From contig MU839843.1 in the NCBI GenBank assembly GCA_030411725.1, positions 682,001 through 746,000 on the forward strand: DNA of 64,000 bases, written 5' to 3'. Below, piece after piece: positions 1 through 10,000 of this stretch. The DNA is from Echria macrotheca (Eukaryota; Ascomycota; Sordariomycetes; Sordariales; Schizotheciaceae). How positions within the stretch are numbered: the stretch's first letter is position 1; each line of letters begins with the position of its first letter. A program made the translations under genes and the position numbers. The notes under the pieces are model-generated. The model was not told the DNA's origin. It saw only the letters and a program-made list of their open reading frames with translations, and did no database searches.

Positions 1-20
1 CTACTTGTTTGGCAGCAGAC

Positions 21-26
21 AAAAAA
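21..26 (-). terminator. RNA polymerase III T-run terminator
   Basis: Six A on the plus strand read as TTTTTT on the minus strand, seven bases after the 3' end of tRNA-His. This is the usual pol III stop signal. Confidence 0.8.
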
Positions 27-32
27 TGAGAG

Positions 33-116
33 TGGGCGTCCCAGGAATCGAACCTGGGTTTCTTCGGAAGCTGTGTAATCCACAACGAAGTGTACTGACC
101 ACTATACTAGACACCC
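33..116 (-). tRNA. tRNA-His (anticodon GTG) with a 12-nt intron
   Basis: Read on the minus strand, a seven-pair acceptor stem (GGGTGTC with GACGCCC, one G-U pair) encloses a D arm, an anticodon arm with stem CTTCG/CGAAG, and a T arm CCAGG-TTCGATT-CCTGG. The anticodon is GTG (complement of 81-83), preceded by TT and followed by G37. The 12 bases 68-79 after position 37 do not fit a 7-nt loop and sit at the canonical tRNA intron site. The D arm TAGTATAGTGG and the body closely resemble fungal tRNA-His. Histidine tRNA receives its extra 5' G after transcription, so the gene starts at G1 of the acceptor. The internal A and B boxes are intact, so it should be functional. Confidence 0.95.
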
Positions 117-719
117 TGAATATTATATCTAGACAGCTAAAGCGCAATTTCCAATTCGCCACGCTGAGAGTCTGCTTGGGAACTCCTTTTCCACTACCAG
201 ATGCCAATCATCAGCAACCACAACATTGGGATACAATTTCTCTTGTTATCGGATGATTGTCATCTAAACCGTAGCAGGTTTGCTGAATCCAGGACAGAAC
301 CAAGAACGCAAAGAAATATTCCCACAACAGCATCCGTAACATCGATCACGGCAACCGTCCGATCCTTGGGCAGCATAAAAACGTTGTCTGGGCCACGCAA
401 TAACCGCCTGTTTCTCGTTATAAAGGGGAAACAGGTATTCTAGACAGGTGCAAGTGAACCACTGAGTATCGAACTTTTCTCAGAGGATATGAGCTTCTCG
501 TGTAGCAGCTCGTGATAGACTGGCTGAGATCGATATTCAAGTTGTTACATACTGGGTGATCGACCTTAGCCCTCTCTCTTTACCCGGGCGGGGTATTTCC
601 ACCACCCCAATGCGTTTGAAGCTGATACCAAATCTTCGGCGCTACATGAGTTCTCGTTCTATCGAGATATTTCTCGCGAGAATCTCAAGACCGCGGTTAC
701 CGTCGTCTCCAGTCTATAA
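117..719. other. Intergenic: tRNA-His / M3 peptidase spacer
   Basis: No convincing coding sequence. It should hold the 5' flank of the tRNA gene and the promoter and leader of the plus-strand peptidase. CTATAAA lies directly against the proposed start codon (713-719), too close to be a TATA box. No repeat seen. Confidence 0.6.
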
Positions 720-3140
720 ATGGCCAATATCAAGGATTTCTCGCTCCCGCAGCCCCTTCCACGTCTCCCGAGCACCGAAGAGATTGCTCCCACGATCAGG
801 CGTCACATCGAAGAAACCCGGAGACTCGTTAATACCATTACACGTACAGTTACAACAGCTACGGCCTATTTTGAGAATGTCATCAGGCCTCTCGCAGAAC
901 TCGAAAACAGTCAGGCCGGCGAACGAGCTGTTATCGAAGCGTTGCAGTACTGCTCCCCTGATGCCGAATGTCGACAGGCCTCTCAACAGGCTGAGCAGAT
1001 CTGGAACGAGTACAAATCTCACAAAGATAGAGGCTTATATATCCTCGTGAAGGCAGTTAAGAACAGAAGTCAGACCCTCGACTACGAGTCTCAAAAGCTG
1101 GTGGATGTGATGCTGTGGGAGTTCGTTCAGAACGGTATGGAGCTGGCTGAAGAGGCAAGAGTCGACAAATGGCGCAGAAATGAAGCCAGGATCGAACAAC
1201 TGTGTGCTGAATTCCATTCTAACTTGAGAGAGAGCGAGACGGGAGAATGGTTTACGGCCGATGAGCTGGATGGCGTGCCTCAGCAGGATCGATCTACTTA
1301 CACTGTTGACGAACAAAGTGGAAAACTGTTTGTCAGCCACACCGGCCTTACTTTCACTATCCTCCAGCACGCTAAGAACCCGGAAACGCGGAAACGAACG
1401 TATCTCTCGGGTTGTCAGAGATTCCCCGAGAACGTCGGAATCTTCAGAGAAGTCCTTTTGCTTCGGGACGAGAACGCACGAGAACTGGGCTACCAAAGCC
1501 ACGCAGCGTCAAGGATTCCATTTCGCATTGCAGAGTCGACCGAGTGGATAGACAGGCTGTTAAATGGACTGTCGGAAACCCTGTCACCTTATGCAAAGGC
1601 CGAGGAAGAGAAGGACAGAAGGAGGGTAGAAGGCAGTGCACGGAGCAATGGCAAGAGTACACCGCTGATGGAATGGGACACAGCCTACTACCGCAACCTG
1701 AGTCCAGATCCAGACCGAGTTGACCATAAAGCGATTTCCGAATACTTCCCCGTTCGCCACACTGTCGGCGCGATGATGGAGCTATTCGCTGATTACCTCC
1801 AGCTGCGATTCAGGCCTCTGTCTCGGGAGGTTCTACGGGAACATGTTTGGCACCAAGACGTGGAAGCATGGTCTGTCTGGGATGAGCGGCCCGAGACACG
1901 AGGGAACTTTATTGGTTATCTCTATGCCGACCTGCTCGGTCGACCGGGCAAATACAAGGGCAATCAGAGCGTCAATCTCCAACGTGTAAGTCACCAAGTT
2001 TTTCTACCGGAAGTTCTGCCAATAAAGACCACTGCTCTGATTGGAAATACACGCGTCTACCTACCTAGGGATACTTGAAATCCGACGGCACAAGAGTCTA
2101 TCCTGTCAATATAATCATGTGTAATTTTCAAAGCGCAGGACCGTCAAAAGGTTGCCTCCTAAGCCACTTTCGTTTGATTACGCTCTTCCATGGCAAGTTT
2201 TTACTTATTCTCACACACACACTCCATATTGCTCTCCTCCTGATCCTAATCCTGTAAACAGAATTCGGACATACTCTTCATGATCTCCTAGGGAAAACAA
2301 AGTACTCAAGGTTCCACGGGTACGAAGCCGCGCGAGAGCTCGTCGAGGGCATCGGCATGACGTTTGAGCATTGGTGCTGGCTCAAAGACGTACTCAAGGC
2401 TATGAGTTGTCATTACACTCGAGTGGACCCAACGTATAAGGCCGCTTGGCTGGGAGAGAATCCCGGACGCGACCTGCCGTCGGAGAAGATTCCGGACCAT
2501 TTGCTAGACGGACGGCTCAGGGCCCAGGCTCGCATGAAACTGTTCACTGTTAAAGGAGATCTGTAAGCTACACTGCCTCCTCCCCGGTTGCGTTACAACC
2601 TAAGCCTAACTGCAACCCATATATACCTATATAGAAGGGAGTCTCTTTTCGATATGGCAATACACAACCCCCCTACACGTGATGCACTACTTCAGATGGA
2701 TGAAGGGGAGGTGTATAACGATATCTACGAGAAATTCAGTTTCCATCGTCTCCCTTCCCCAAACTACAAATGGGTACAGCACGGACATCTCCTTGCCGGA
2801 TATGATGCCTGGTACTACTCATACGTCTGGTACGTACGCGCTTTTTTTTTTCTTTCACGTGGTGTTGTCACCGATCTTGTTGTCACCAATAACAGCTTGT
2901 AACATTGATCTTATCAGTGCACACGTCTTTGCTGCCGACTTGTTTCAGACGACATTTGCCCGGAACCCCCGTTCTCGAGAAGCTTGGGAGAAGTTCCGCC
3001 GCGAGATCCTTGAGTATGGTGGCAGTAGGAATGAGCTGGAAATGCTGCGAGAGCATTTGGGGGGGCGCGATCCGAGTTGGGATCCCCTCCTGGATATTGT
3101 GAGGCCAGTTGCGGAAGGGTTTTCGGAGGAGGTACTGTGA
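720..3140 (+). CDS. M3A oligopeptidase (saccharolysin / thimet oligopeptidase family, MepB-like)
   Basis: Zinc metallopeptidase of family M3, probably cytosolic (no targeting sequence seen), which trims short peptides. Proposed exons are 720-1985, 2069-2192, 2262-2562, 2635-2829 and 2918-3140; they sum to 703 codons (702 aa), a normal family length. The N-terminal half is the helical M3 domain. The second intron, GC-AG, splits the catalytic motif: joining 2192 to 2262 gives HEFGH at residues 463-467, and Glu492, 25 residues after the second His, fits the third zinc ligand. The segment HLLAGYDAWYYSY before the last intron matches the substrate-binding loop of the family (GYxxxYYxY). The last join gives Cys (TG/T) where relatives usually have Trp, so that splice site is the least certain. 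The start is ATG 720; the reading frame upstream gives no better Met. Neighbours do not suggest a pathway. Confidence 0.93.
2193..2261 (+). other. GC-AG intron inside the HEXXH codons
   Basis: A 69-nt intron starting GCAAGT and ending ACAG, with a CTAAT branch-like sequence about 15 nt before the acceptor. Removing it joins CAT-G to AA-TTC-GGA-CAT and restores His-Glu-Phe-Gly-His. No GT donor nearby keeps the frame. Confidence 0.85.
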
Positions 3141-3440
3141 GAGAGCATGATCGTCTCTTTCTTATGTGTCGCTGCACACCTTCCAACCTTTGCGTTTTCT
3201 TGTCGAGATTTAGCATAAAGCTTAGACGCCGCATGGACTCGGTTTTGGGGTTGAAGCAATCACGGGTCAGTCCTGCAGATAAGGTCACTTTGCAAGCAGT
3301 GACACGTGATTTTCCCGGCGGGGGCGGAGCTGTTCCCTCAATCCCGACGCTATGCGTTGTCGTCACTTCATCCCGAGCTCCCCGCGACAGCCGCTCAACC
3401 GACTGTTCTCCATGGGCTGAACCATCGCAACGAAACCAAG
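3141..3440. other. Intergenic: M3 peptidase 3' end / HMG-CoA lyase promoter
   Basis: A 300-bp spacer between two plus-strand genes. It carries a CACGTG E-box-type palindrome at 3303-3308, about 135 bp before the HMG-CoA lyase start; whether it is used is unknown. No coding signal of its own. Confidence 0.4.
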
Positions 3441-4688
3441 ATGGCGAGGCCTACGCTACTCTTTCCCCGTCAGATTTTCCGGCGTCTGCCCAGGAATTAC
3501 GCTGCAGCGCGGCGCTTCGCAACGTCGACTGACTCGGCACCTGGCCAGCAGCAGCAGCAGCAGCGTGGCGACAACTACGTGCGTCTGGTTGAGGTCGGCG
3601 CGCGCGATGGCCTGCAGAACGAGAAGAAGACGATACCGCTGGCCACAAAAATCGAATTGATCGAGCGGCTTGCCAAGACGGGTCTATCAAGCATCGAAGC
3701 CGGCGCCTTCGTGTCTCCAAAATGGGTTCCCCAGGTAATTCATCCCTTCTGACTCCGGCTCAACAATTCCCAGCCCCGCCTCTTGAGATGAGAGGAAGAC
3801 CCCGCGGCTAACTTATCCCAACACTGGCAGATGGCCAACTCTACCGAGATACTGTCCCATATCCTCGAACACGAAATCCCGTCGGTTAACCCGTTGACCC
3901 TGTCCTTCCTCGCGCCGAACCTCAAGGGCCTCAGCGCCGCAACAACGCTCCTTTCACAACACCCAGGCACCTTCGAGACAGCCTCGGAACGCGCAACGCC
4001 TACGACCAAGACGACGCGCAGGCCCGAACTCGAAATCGCCGTCTTCGCCGCCGCGACCGAGTCCTTCTCGCAAAAGAACCTCAACTGCTCCATCGCCACG
4101 TCGCTCGAGCGCTTCCGCGAGGTCATCCAGGCCGCCAAGGACCTCGACCTGCGCGTGCGCGCCTACATCTCGGTAGTACTGGGTTGCCCGTTTGAGGGCT
4201 ACGATGTGAACCCGCACCGTGTGGCCGAGATCGCCACCGACCTGCTCGAGATGGGTGCCGACGAGATCGCTCTCGGCGACACGACAGGCATGGGTACAGC
4301 CCCACGCACTAAGGAGCTGCTAAACTGCCTCCGCACGGCCGGGATTCGGAACGAGGACGTCGCTATGCATTTCCACGACACGTACGGTCAGGCGCTGGTC
4401 AACACGGCCGTATCGCTCGAGCACGGCATCCGGACGTTTGACTCGAGCGTCGGCGGGTTGGGTGGGTGTCCGTATAGCCCGGGGGCTACGGGAAATGTCG
4501 CGACGGAAGATATGGTCTACTTCTTGGAAAGTTTAGGCATGGATACGGGGGTGGATCTGGACGCCGTGGCGGATATTGGTTCGTGGATCTCGGATGAGGT
4601 GGGCAAGCCTCACGACAGCAGGGTGGGTAAGGCCGTTTTGTCGGCTAGGTTACGAGACAAGGACTCAGTCAACGATGGGAAGGCTTAA
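3441..4688 (+). CDS. HMGCL: Hydroxymethylglutaryl-CoA lyase, mitochondrial
   Basis: Cleaves HMG-CoA to acetoacetate and acetyl-CoA, the last step of leucine breakdown. Exons 3441-3734 and 3831-4688 (phase 0, 96-nt intron with a GGCTAAC branch) give 383 aa. Residues 1-40 are rich in Arg, Ala and Ser without acids and look like a mitochondrial presequence, ending in a glutamine run encoded by a (CAG)n tract. Family blocks follow in order: VEVGARDGLQNE, SPKWVPQ joined across the intron to MA, SVVLGCPFEG, HFHDTYGQAL (278-284, metal-binding His) and GGLGGCPYSPGATGN with the catalytic-loop Cys311. Residues about 140-165 form a Thr/Arg-rich insert not found in animal enzymes. The ATG at 3441 is chosen because it begins the basic leader. 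The stop codon lies only 23 bp from that of the opposing deoxyhypusine synthase. Confidence 0.96.
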
Positions 4689-4711
4689 AATGAAGACACA
4701 AGGGCGTATCT

Positions 4712-5940
4712 TTAGTCCTCCTTTGCAAAGGTGTTGGCGACGATAAACGGGAAACACGTCGTAGCCTCTACATACACCTGTGGAAGCGTTAGCATCAGAA
4801 TGAGTATATAAAAGAGCGACATATCCTCACCTTGACGGCATCTGCCCCTATCTTGATTTTGCCCCAGGATACAGCTTCGTCTGGGCGGGCACCGGCGTCA
4901 CTCCCGTCGAACTCCTGGGCCGTGTTGATGTATACTGCCGACTCGGCACCGTTCCGCATGAGACATGCGTTGGCGATGTGATGCTTGACCACACCGCCGC
5001 CGAGAATGATCATGCCAGCGCGCTTGGCACGGACCGCGATTGTGTTGATGCGCCGAATGTCCTCGACAATGTCGACTCGCAGCTGCTTCGGCGACGACTT
5101 GAACGTGTGAAAGTAGAGCATATCGCCGAGACTCCCATCCGTCAGCGCCGGGCAAAAGACGGGGATGTCGTTCTTGTACGCCCAGTAGTAGACGGAGCGC
5201 TCGTCGTTGATCTCCTTGCCGAGCCGGTGGATGACCTTGGACGGCGTCCAGTGGATCTCGTCGTCGGTGCCGCGGCTGGCCTCCTGCTCCTCGAGCATCT
5301 TGTCGAGGATCGGCACGACCCAGTCCTCGAAGGCGCAGTAGTTGGAGTTGGGCACCACCAGGTTGCCGATGCGGTTGAGCCCCTGCTTGCGCAGCTCGGC
5401 GCCGGCCGCGCTGAAGGACGACATGTACGTGTCGCCGAGGCACTTGATGAAGTCTTCTTCTATGCCGCCCGCCGTCGTCACGATGGCCGACACGTGCCGG
5501 TGCTCGACCAGGTAGCGGAAGATGCCGCGCAGCCCGGACGAGATCATGTTGGACGTGTAGCCGAGGAAGATGGTTGTCTTTTCCCCCGTGGATGGGTCGC
5601 GCCATGCTCGCTGTGTGTCGTGTTAGTCTCTTTGTTTGTGTGACCCCTCTTCTTATGATCCCCGAGCCAAGCTTGTCAATAAAAACAAAATAAAAATAAA
5701 AAGCGAGGAAAGAAATAAAAATACAACCATTTCGTTGATGATCCGGACGGCCTCGCACATGGACGACGCCTGGAAACCCATGTGCTTCATTCCCTGGAAC
5801 AGGTCGTCGACGGTGATGGGCCTCCCCTTGAACTTGTTGAAGTCGAGCTCCTCGACCTTTTGGGCGTCCTCGGGCATCTCGACCGACTTGACCAGCACCG
5901 CTTCGGTCGCGGCACTGGGTGGTTGTTCAGAGGAAGACAT
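4712..5940 (-). CDS. DYS1: Deoxyhypusine synthase
   Basis: Transfers the aminobutyl group of spermidine to one lysine of eIF5A using NAD, the first step of hypusine formation; cytosolic and normally essential. Minus-strand exons 5940-5728, 5610-4831 and 4777-4712 (introns 117 and 53 nt, both phase 0) give 352 aa, close to the usual length. Visible blocks are FLGYTSNMISSG (NAD-binding region, about 86-97), TTAGGIEEDFIKCLG, VPNSNYCAFEDW, GKEINDERSVYYWA, PALTDGSLGDM, GGGVVKHH with the catalytic Lys280, and AQEFDGSDAGARPDEAVSWGK. The C-terminus ends VANTFAKED. The first intron uses a weak donor, GTTGTA. Convergent with HMG-CoA lyase. Confidence 0.97.
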
Positions 5941-7034
5941 TTTTGTGAGTTATGTTGGGGGGTGGTGGTAACTGTGAACCTTGAGCGCAAAAAGATAGTT
6001 AGACTCGGGTACGGATGCACTTTCAGCGCCACTTTGGTCAGAGATTCGCATGAAGATCGTGGTTCCGGCTCTGCGGTGTGGGCCGATTCAGTGGGTACCA
6101 GACTGCCAGGCGGCCAGCAGAGTTTGCGCATGCCATGCGATGCGAGACGCAGGAGCACAGTACAGTAGTTGTTCCGGATCTCGATGTACAATGTGGGAAA
6201 TATTCAATGTATCCTGGCTTCCCGGTCCAACAAGACTAATCCGCGATACCTAAACCTTTATCTCCAATACATCAATATCGAGAGGCGCAATGGATCGAAA
6301 CCATCTGAAGTTCGACTCGACAATGCTGGATTGCCCGTTTAGGACTAACCAACTTGATTGATTCCAGGTGTCAAGGAGTGTGCTTAATTAGCCGCGCCCG
6401 TCCCGTCCGCATAGCTGCTTCCCTAAATAGTTAGCGGGACTGGATTTTGACGATGGTGGAGTCTGGCCCGCTAGGCATCGAGACATCAAAGAGCTTCCAA
6501 TGAGATCAAAGCGAGTGGCAGGGGGTACCAAGGTACTCGAGTACCGGCGCTGCTGGCTTGTCCGTTCAGGCGCTGGCGAAGCGACGCTTGGATTTCGAGA
6601 TCCACCGGATGCAATCTTCAATCCTTCTCCTCCCAAACATCGTCCCGTTGACCGAACATCCTGTCGTTTTCCCATCAAATCGCACTCTCTATTGCATCCG
6701 CCGACGTGCATCAACGCTACGTACTTGCTATACGCGTCGCCGACCTGCCGCCATCAAACATCTCGACAGACAGCCGGCGCCGCGCCAACCACTGCACGCT
6801 CGCTCCACCATCCGACTCTAGACAGCCACCACATTAAGACCATCACGCCGGTCTCGCCCTCGCGTGCGTCCCACCTTTATGGCGCTTTGCTTGTGGGGGT
6901 GCTAGACGGGCGATTCATTTGCCTACCTCGACATGTACGTTTGAGTTCTTCCAACTTTTCATAGATTCCAGCCACGATTGATCCGACCGCTGTTGTCTTC
7001 CCCGCATGTCCATTCATTCACCACGATATTCCAT
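5941..7034. other. Divergent spacer: DHS and SNT1-like promoters
   Basis: About 1.1 kb between divergent genes, so it should hold both promoters and leaders. The half nearer SNT1 is rich in C and T, as in fungal transcript leaders. If the SNT1 leader extends that far, it contains an upstream ORF of 70 codons (ATG 6609 to TAG 6821) and a three-codon one (ATG at 6932). No protein similarity recognised for either. Confidence 0.5.
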
Positions 7035-10000
7035 ATGCGATTCCCTCACGACTATCGTGCCAGAGATCCATATGGTTTTTATCGTTCTGGTGACTCTCGT
7101 CGGTCTGATGGCTATTTTCCGGATCCTGGTTGGGACCGTCGATATCGTGATAGGGCCGAGCCGAGTGGTTGGTATTCTAACAACCCTGACAGGTCTCGGT
7201 ATGGTGGCCGATACGAGGGCGATCGACGTTCACGATCAAGGTCTCCCATATACGGCGACAAGTATGGCGACGGCGACCGTCGGCGACAGTCGCCGGTTTC
7301 CCGATCCAACCCCGGCGGCTTTCCACCTGGCCGGGACGCGTTTCGCGATTCGCTAACGGGGCGCGACCCCCCTCGGGCACCCAAAGCCTTGCTCGACTCA
7401 CCCAGTGGACCTCGCGGCGGCGGGTTTGGCGGCGATTTTCGGGGAAGGGGACGGGGCCCCAGCGGGGGTGTCGGGCCACGAGGTCGCATGTGGAGAGATG
7501 ACAGTCGAGACCGCGGTCGCGAACGCGAACCCGATTACCGTGACAGACCGCACTACCGTGACGAGCGCAGTCGTGAGCGTGAGCGCGAGCGCGAGCGTGA
7601 AAGAGACCGACGCGACCGGGATCGCGACAATTTCCGTGGACGGAGACCGTCCCCGCAGGGAAGGGGTCGGTCACCTGTCGGCCGGGATTTCAGGGACCCA
7701 CGAGATGTGCCGCTGGGGGTAGATGCCGAGCGGGCAAGGCGGGGGTCTCGGGACGGCCCACTCTCCGCAGGTTCGTCGTCGTCGGATCCGCCGTTCGGCG
7801 GCGCATTCCGTGGTTCAGGATTCCCTCCAAGAGGAAGAGGAGGCACTCGCGGCCGTGGTGGCGACTGGGATAGTAGGGGTGGGCGCGGTAGGGGTGTCAA
7901 CATTTATGATGATAGAGATCGAGATCGGTACGGGCCTCTGCGCAGTCGCTCTCAGGAAGGGCGATGGGTGCGGGAGAAGGACGATCGCGAGCGGCGGGAC
8001 TCGAGGTACGGTGATTCCATCAGGGACCCCCGCGATGACCGCGATCCACGCGACCCACGCGACCGCGATGCAATCCGGCCCAAGCCCGATCGTGTGTCAC
8101 ATGAGCCTCCGGCATCCGCCAAAGACGTTTCCCCACCTCCGCTAGCCCCTTCGGCCCCCGCCTTCGGCTCCGTTCCGAGCCGACCGACGACCACCGATAT
8201 TCAGTCTTTAACTGGCAAGCCGCCCCCTACGGGACCCCGGGCGCTGACCGAAGAACGCCCCCTCTCCGCCGGACACGCCGTGGGGAGCGACCGGCCGCCG
8301 CCAACCGGCCCTTCCAAATCAGTTCTCCCTGATGGGACCCCATCTATACCTGTCGGCCCACGGGCGCAGCAGCAGAAGCAGCAGCAGCATCAGCAACGGT
8401 CCAGCAAACAGTGGATTAACCCGGCGCTGACAGGTAAAAAGATACCGGAATCCCCCAAGGTCGCTCGGTCACAAAGCTTCGCATCACAGCAACAAAGACC
8501 GTTCGGCAGCACCCGCCCCGATTCGTCCCACTCAGATCACCACCCCGACTATGACCGCCGACCCCGCAGCTCAGATGCGCAATCCGATTCCCAGGTTGCT
8601 TCCACAGACGCACAGCTTCGCGGGCTTCACATCGGCGTCGCGAGCGATGGAGGGATTAAACGAGAAAGGGGCACGCAGTCGGCACGTGCGTCGGTTGACC
8701 GGGATTCCAGAACTTCATATGACGCCGATGTGAAGATGGGCGGTACTGATCCGCCAGAGACATTCTCTCGGGAAGCCGACACTAGACCGGGTAGCCGCCA
8801 GTCACATGCTTCCACCACGAAGAAGCCCGCGGCAGCACAAGACCAGCCCGAGACCGAGGAAGCCAAGGTCTCGGCCGGACCCAAAAGGCGAACTATACCC
8901 GCGATGCCGCCTGTGGAAATACGAGTGCCCGACAAGCATACAGTTGGACCGGCTGCTGATAATGCCTCCGAGTCCGACACAGATGAGGATATGGAAGATT
9001 ATTTCGAGGCTCAGATCTCCAAGGTCCAGGCTGAGCTAGACAAATTGGAGGATCCAGGAGACTTCGCGCCCATTCTAATTGTCGCAAGATATGCTTCCGC
9101 CCTTCATGCTGGCGCACTGAAGGTTGGAACTGGCTCGGTGACCGTAGCCGATTTGTTTGGGCCGTTGCCAGAGGGGGTGCCGTTCGTCCAGGAGGAGCAG
9201 CGCACCCAGCCTGCAGAGCAAAAGAACACAGTGGAGGACGCTAACGTGGAAGAACTACCGGAACCTGCTCGTGAGCCCTCGGCGATCCCAACAGTTGAAA
9301 CCCACGATGAGAGCCCGCCCTGGCCGGCGGAGCCGCAACCCAAGGTTGAAGAGACCGAGGTTTCGGGCTTGCTCCCACTGCCGACGGTTGAAGGAAGCAA
9401 GGGACAAGACGAGGATGTGACGATGCAGGATGCAGAAGTTCCAGGGCCTCTCGAGGTCTTGCCGATGGAGATCTCCACTGGGCCCGAAGAGCCTCTCGGC
9501 CCATTCAGGCCCCCTTTCGAGGACGCGAGGTCCGCGAAATCATCGCCGTCAGCTATGGAGGCGGACAGCGAGGACAGGACCGAGGACGACGAGAGCATAT
9601 ATGAAGGCACGGAAGCTCTTCGGGATCTTTCTCCCACCCCACCGACCGAGGATCTCCCCGTCTTTACCGGCAAGCCTTGGTACGAGAGCAAGAAGGTGTG
9701 GAAGGCGTCGACCCAATCTCCCGAGTTTAGGGATTTCCTGCTTTCCCGACTAAAGGAACAGTCGGAACTGACAGAAAGTCAACAAGAAGAGGGTAGGGAA
9801 GAGTACAAGAGGAAATATGAGACATATCTCCGCTTCACACTCTCCGACGATCCTGTTGCGGTGAAGAGTCGCGAAGCGTTCGCGTTAGCAGCTGCAGCTT
9901 CCAACGTTGGCGGCAAAACCACGACAGCAGCAGAAGCCAAACCCGAAGGGGGCAGAAGAGCGGCCAACCGGTTCGCTACCGACCTTGACATGGCATATAT

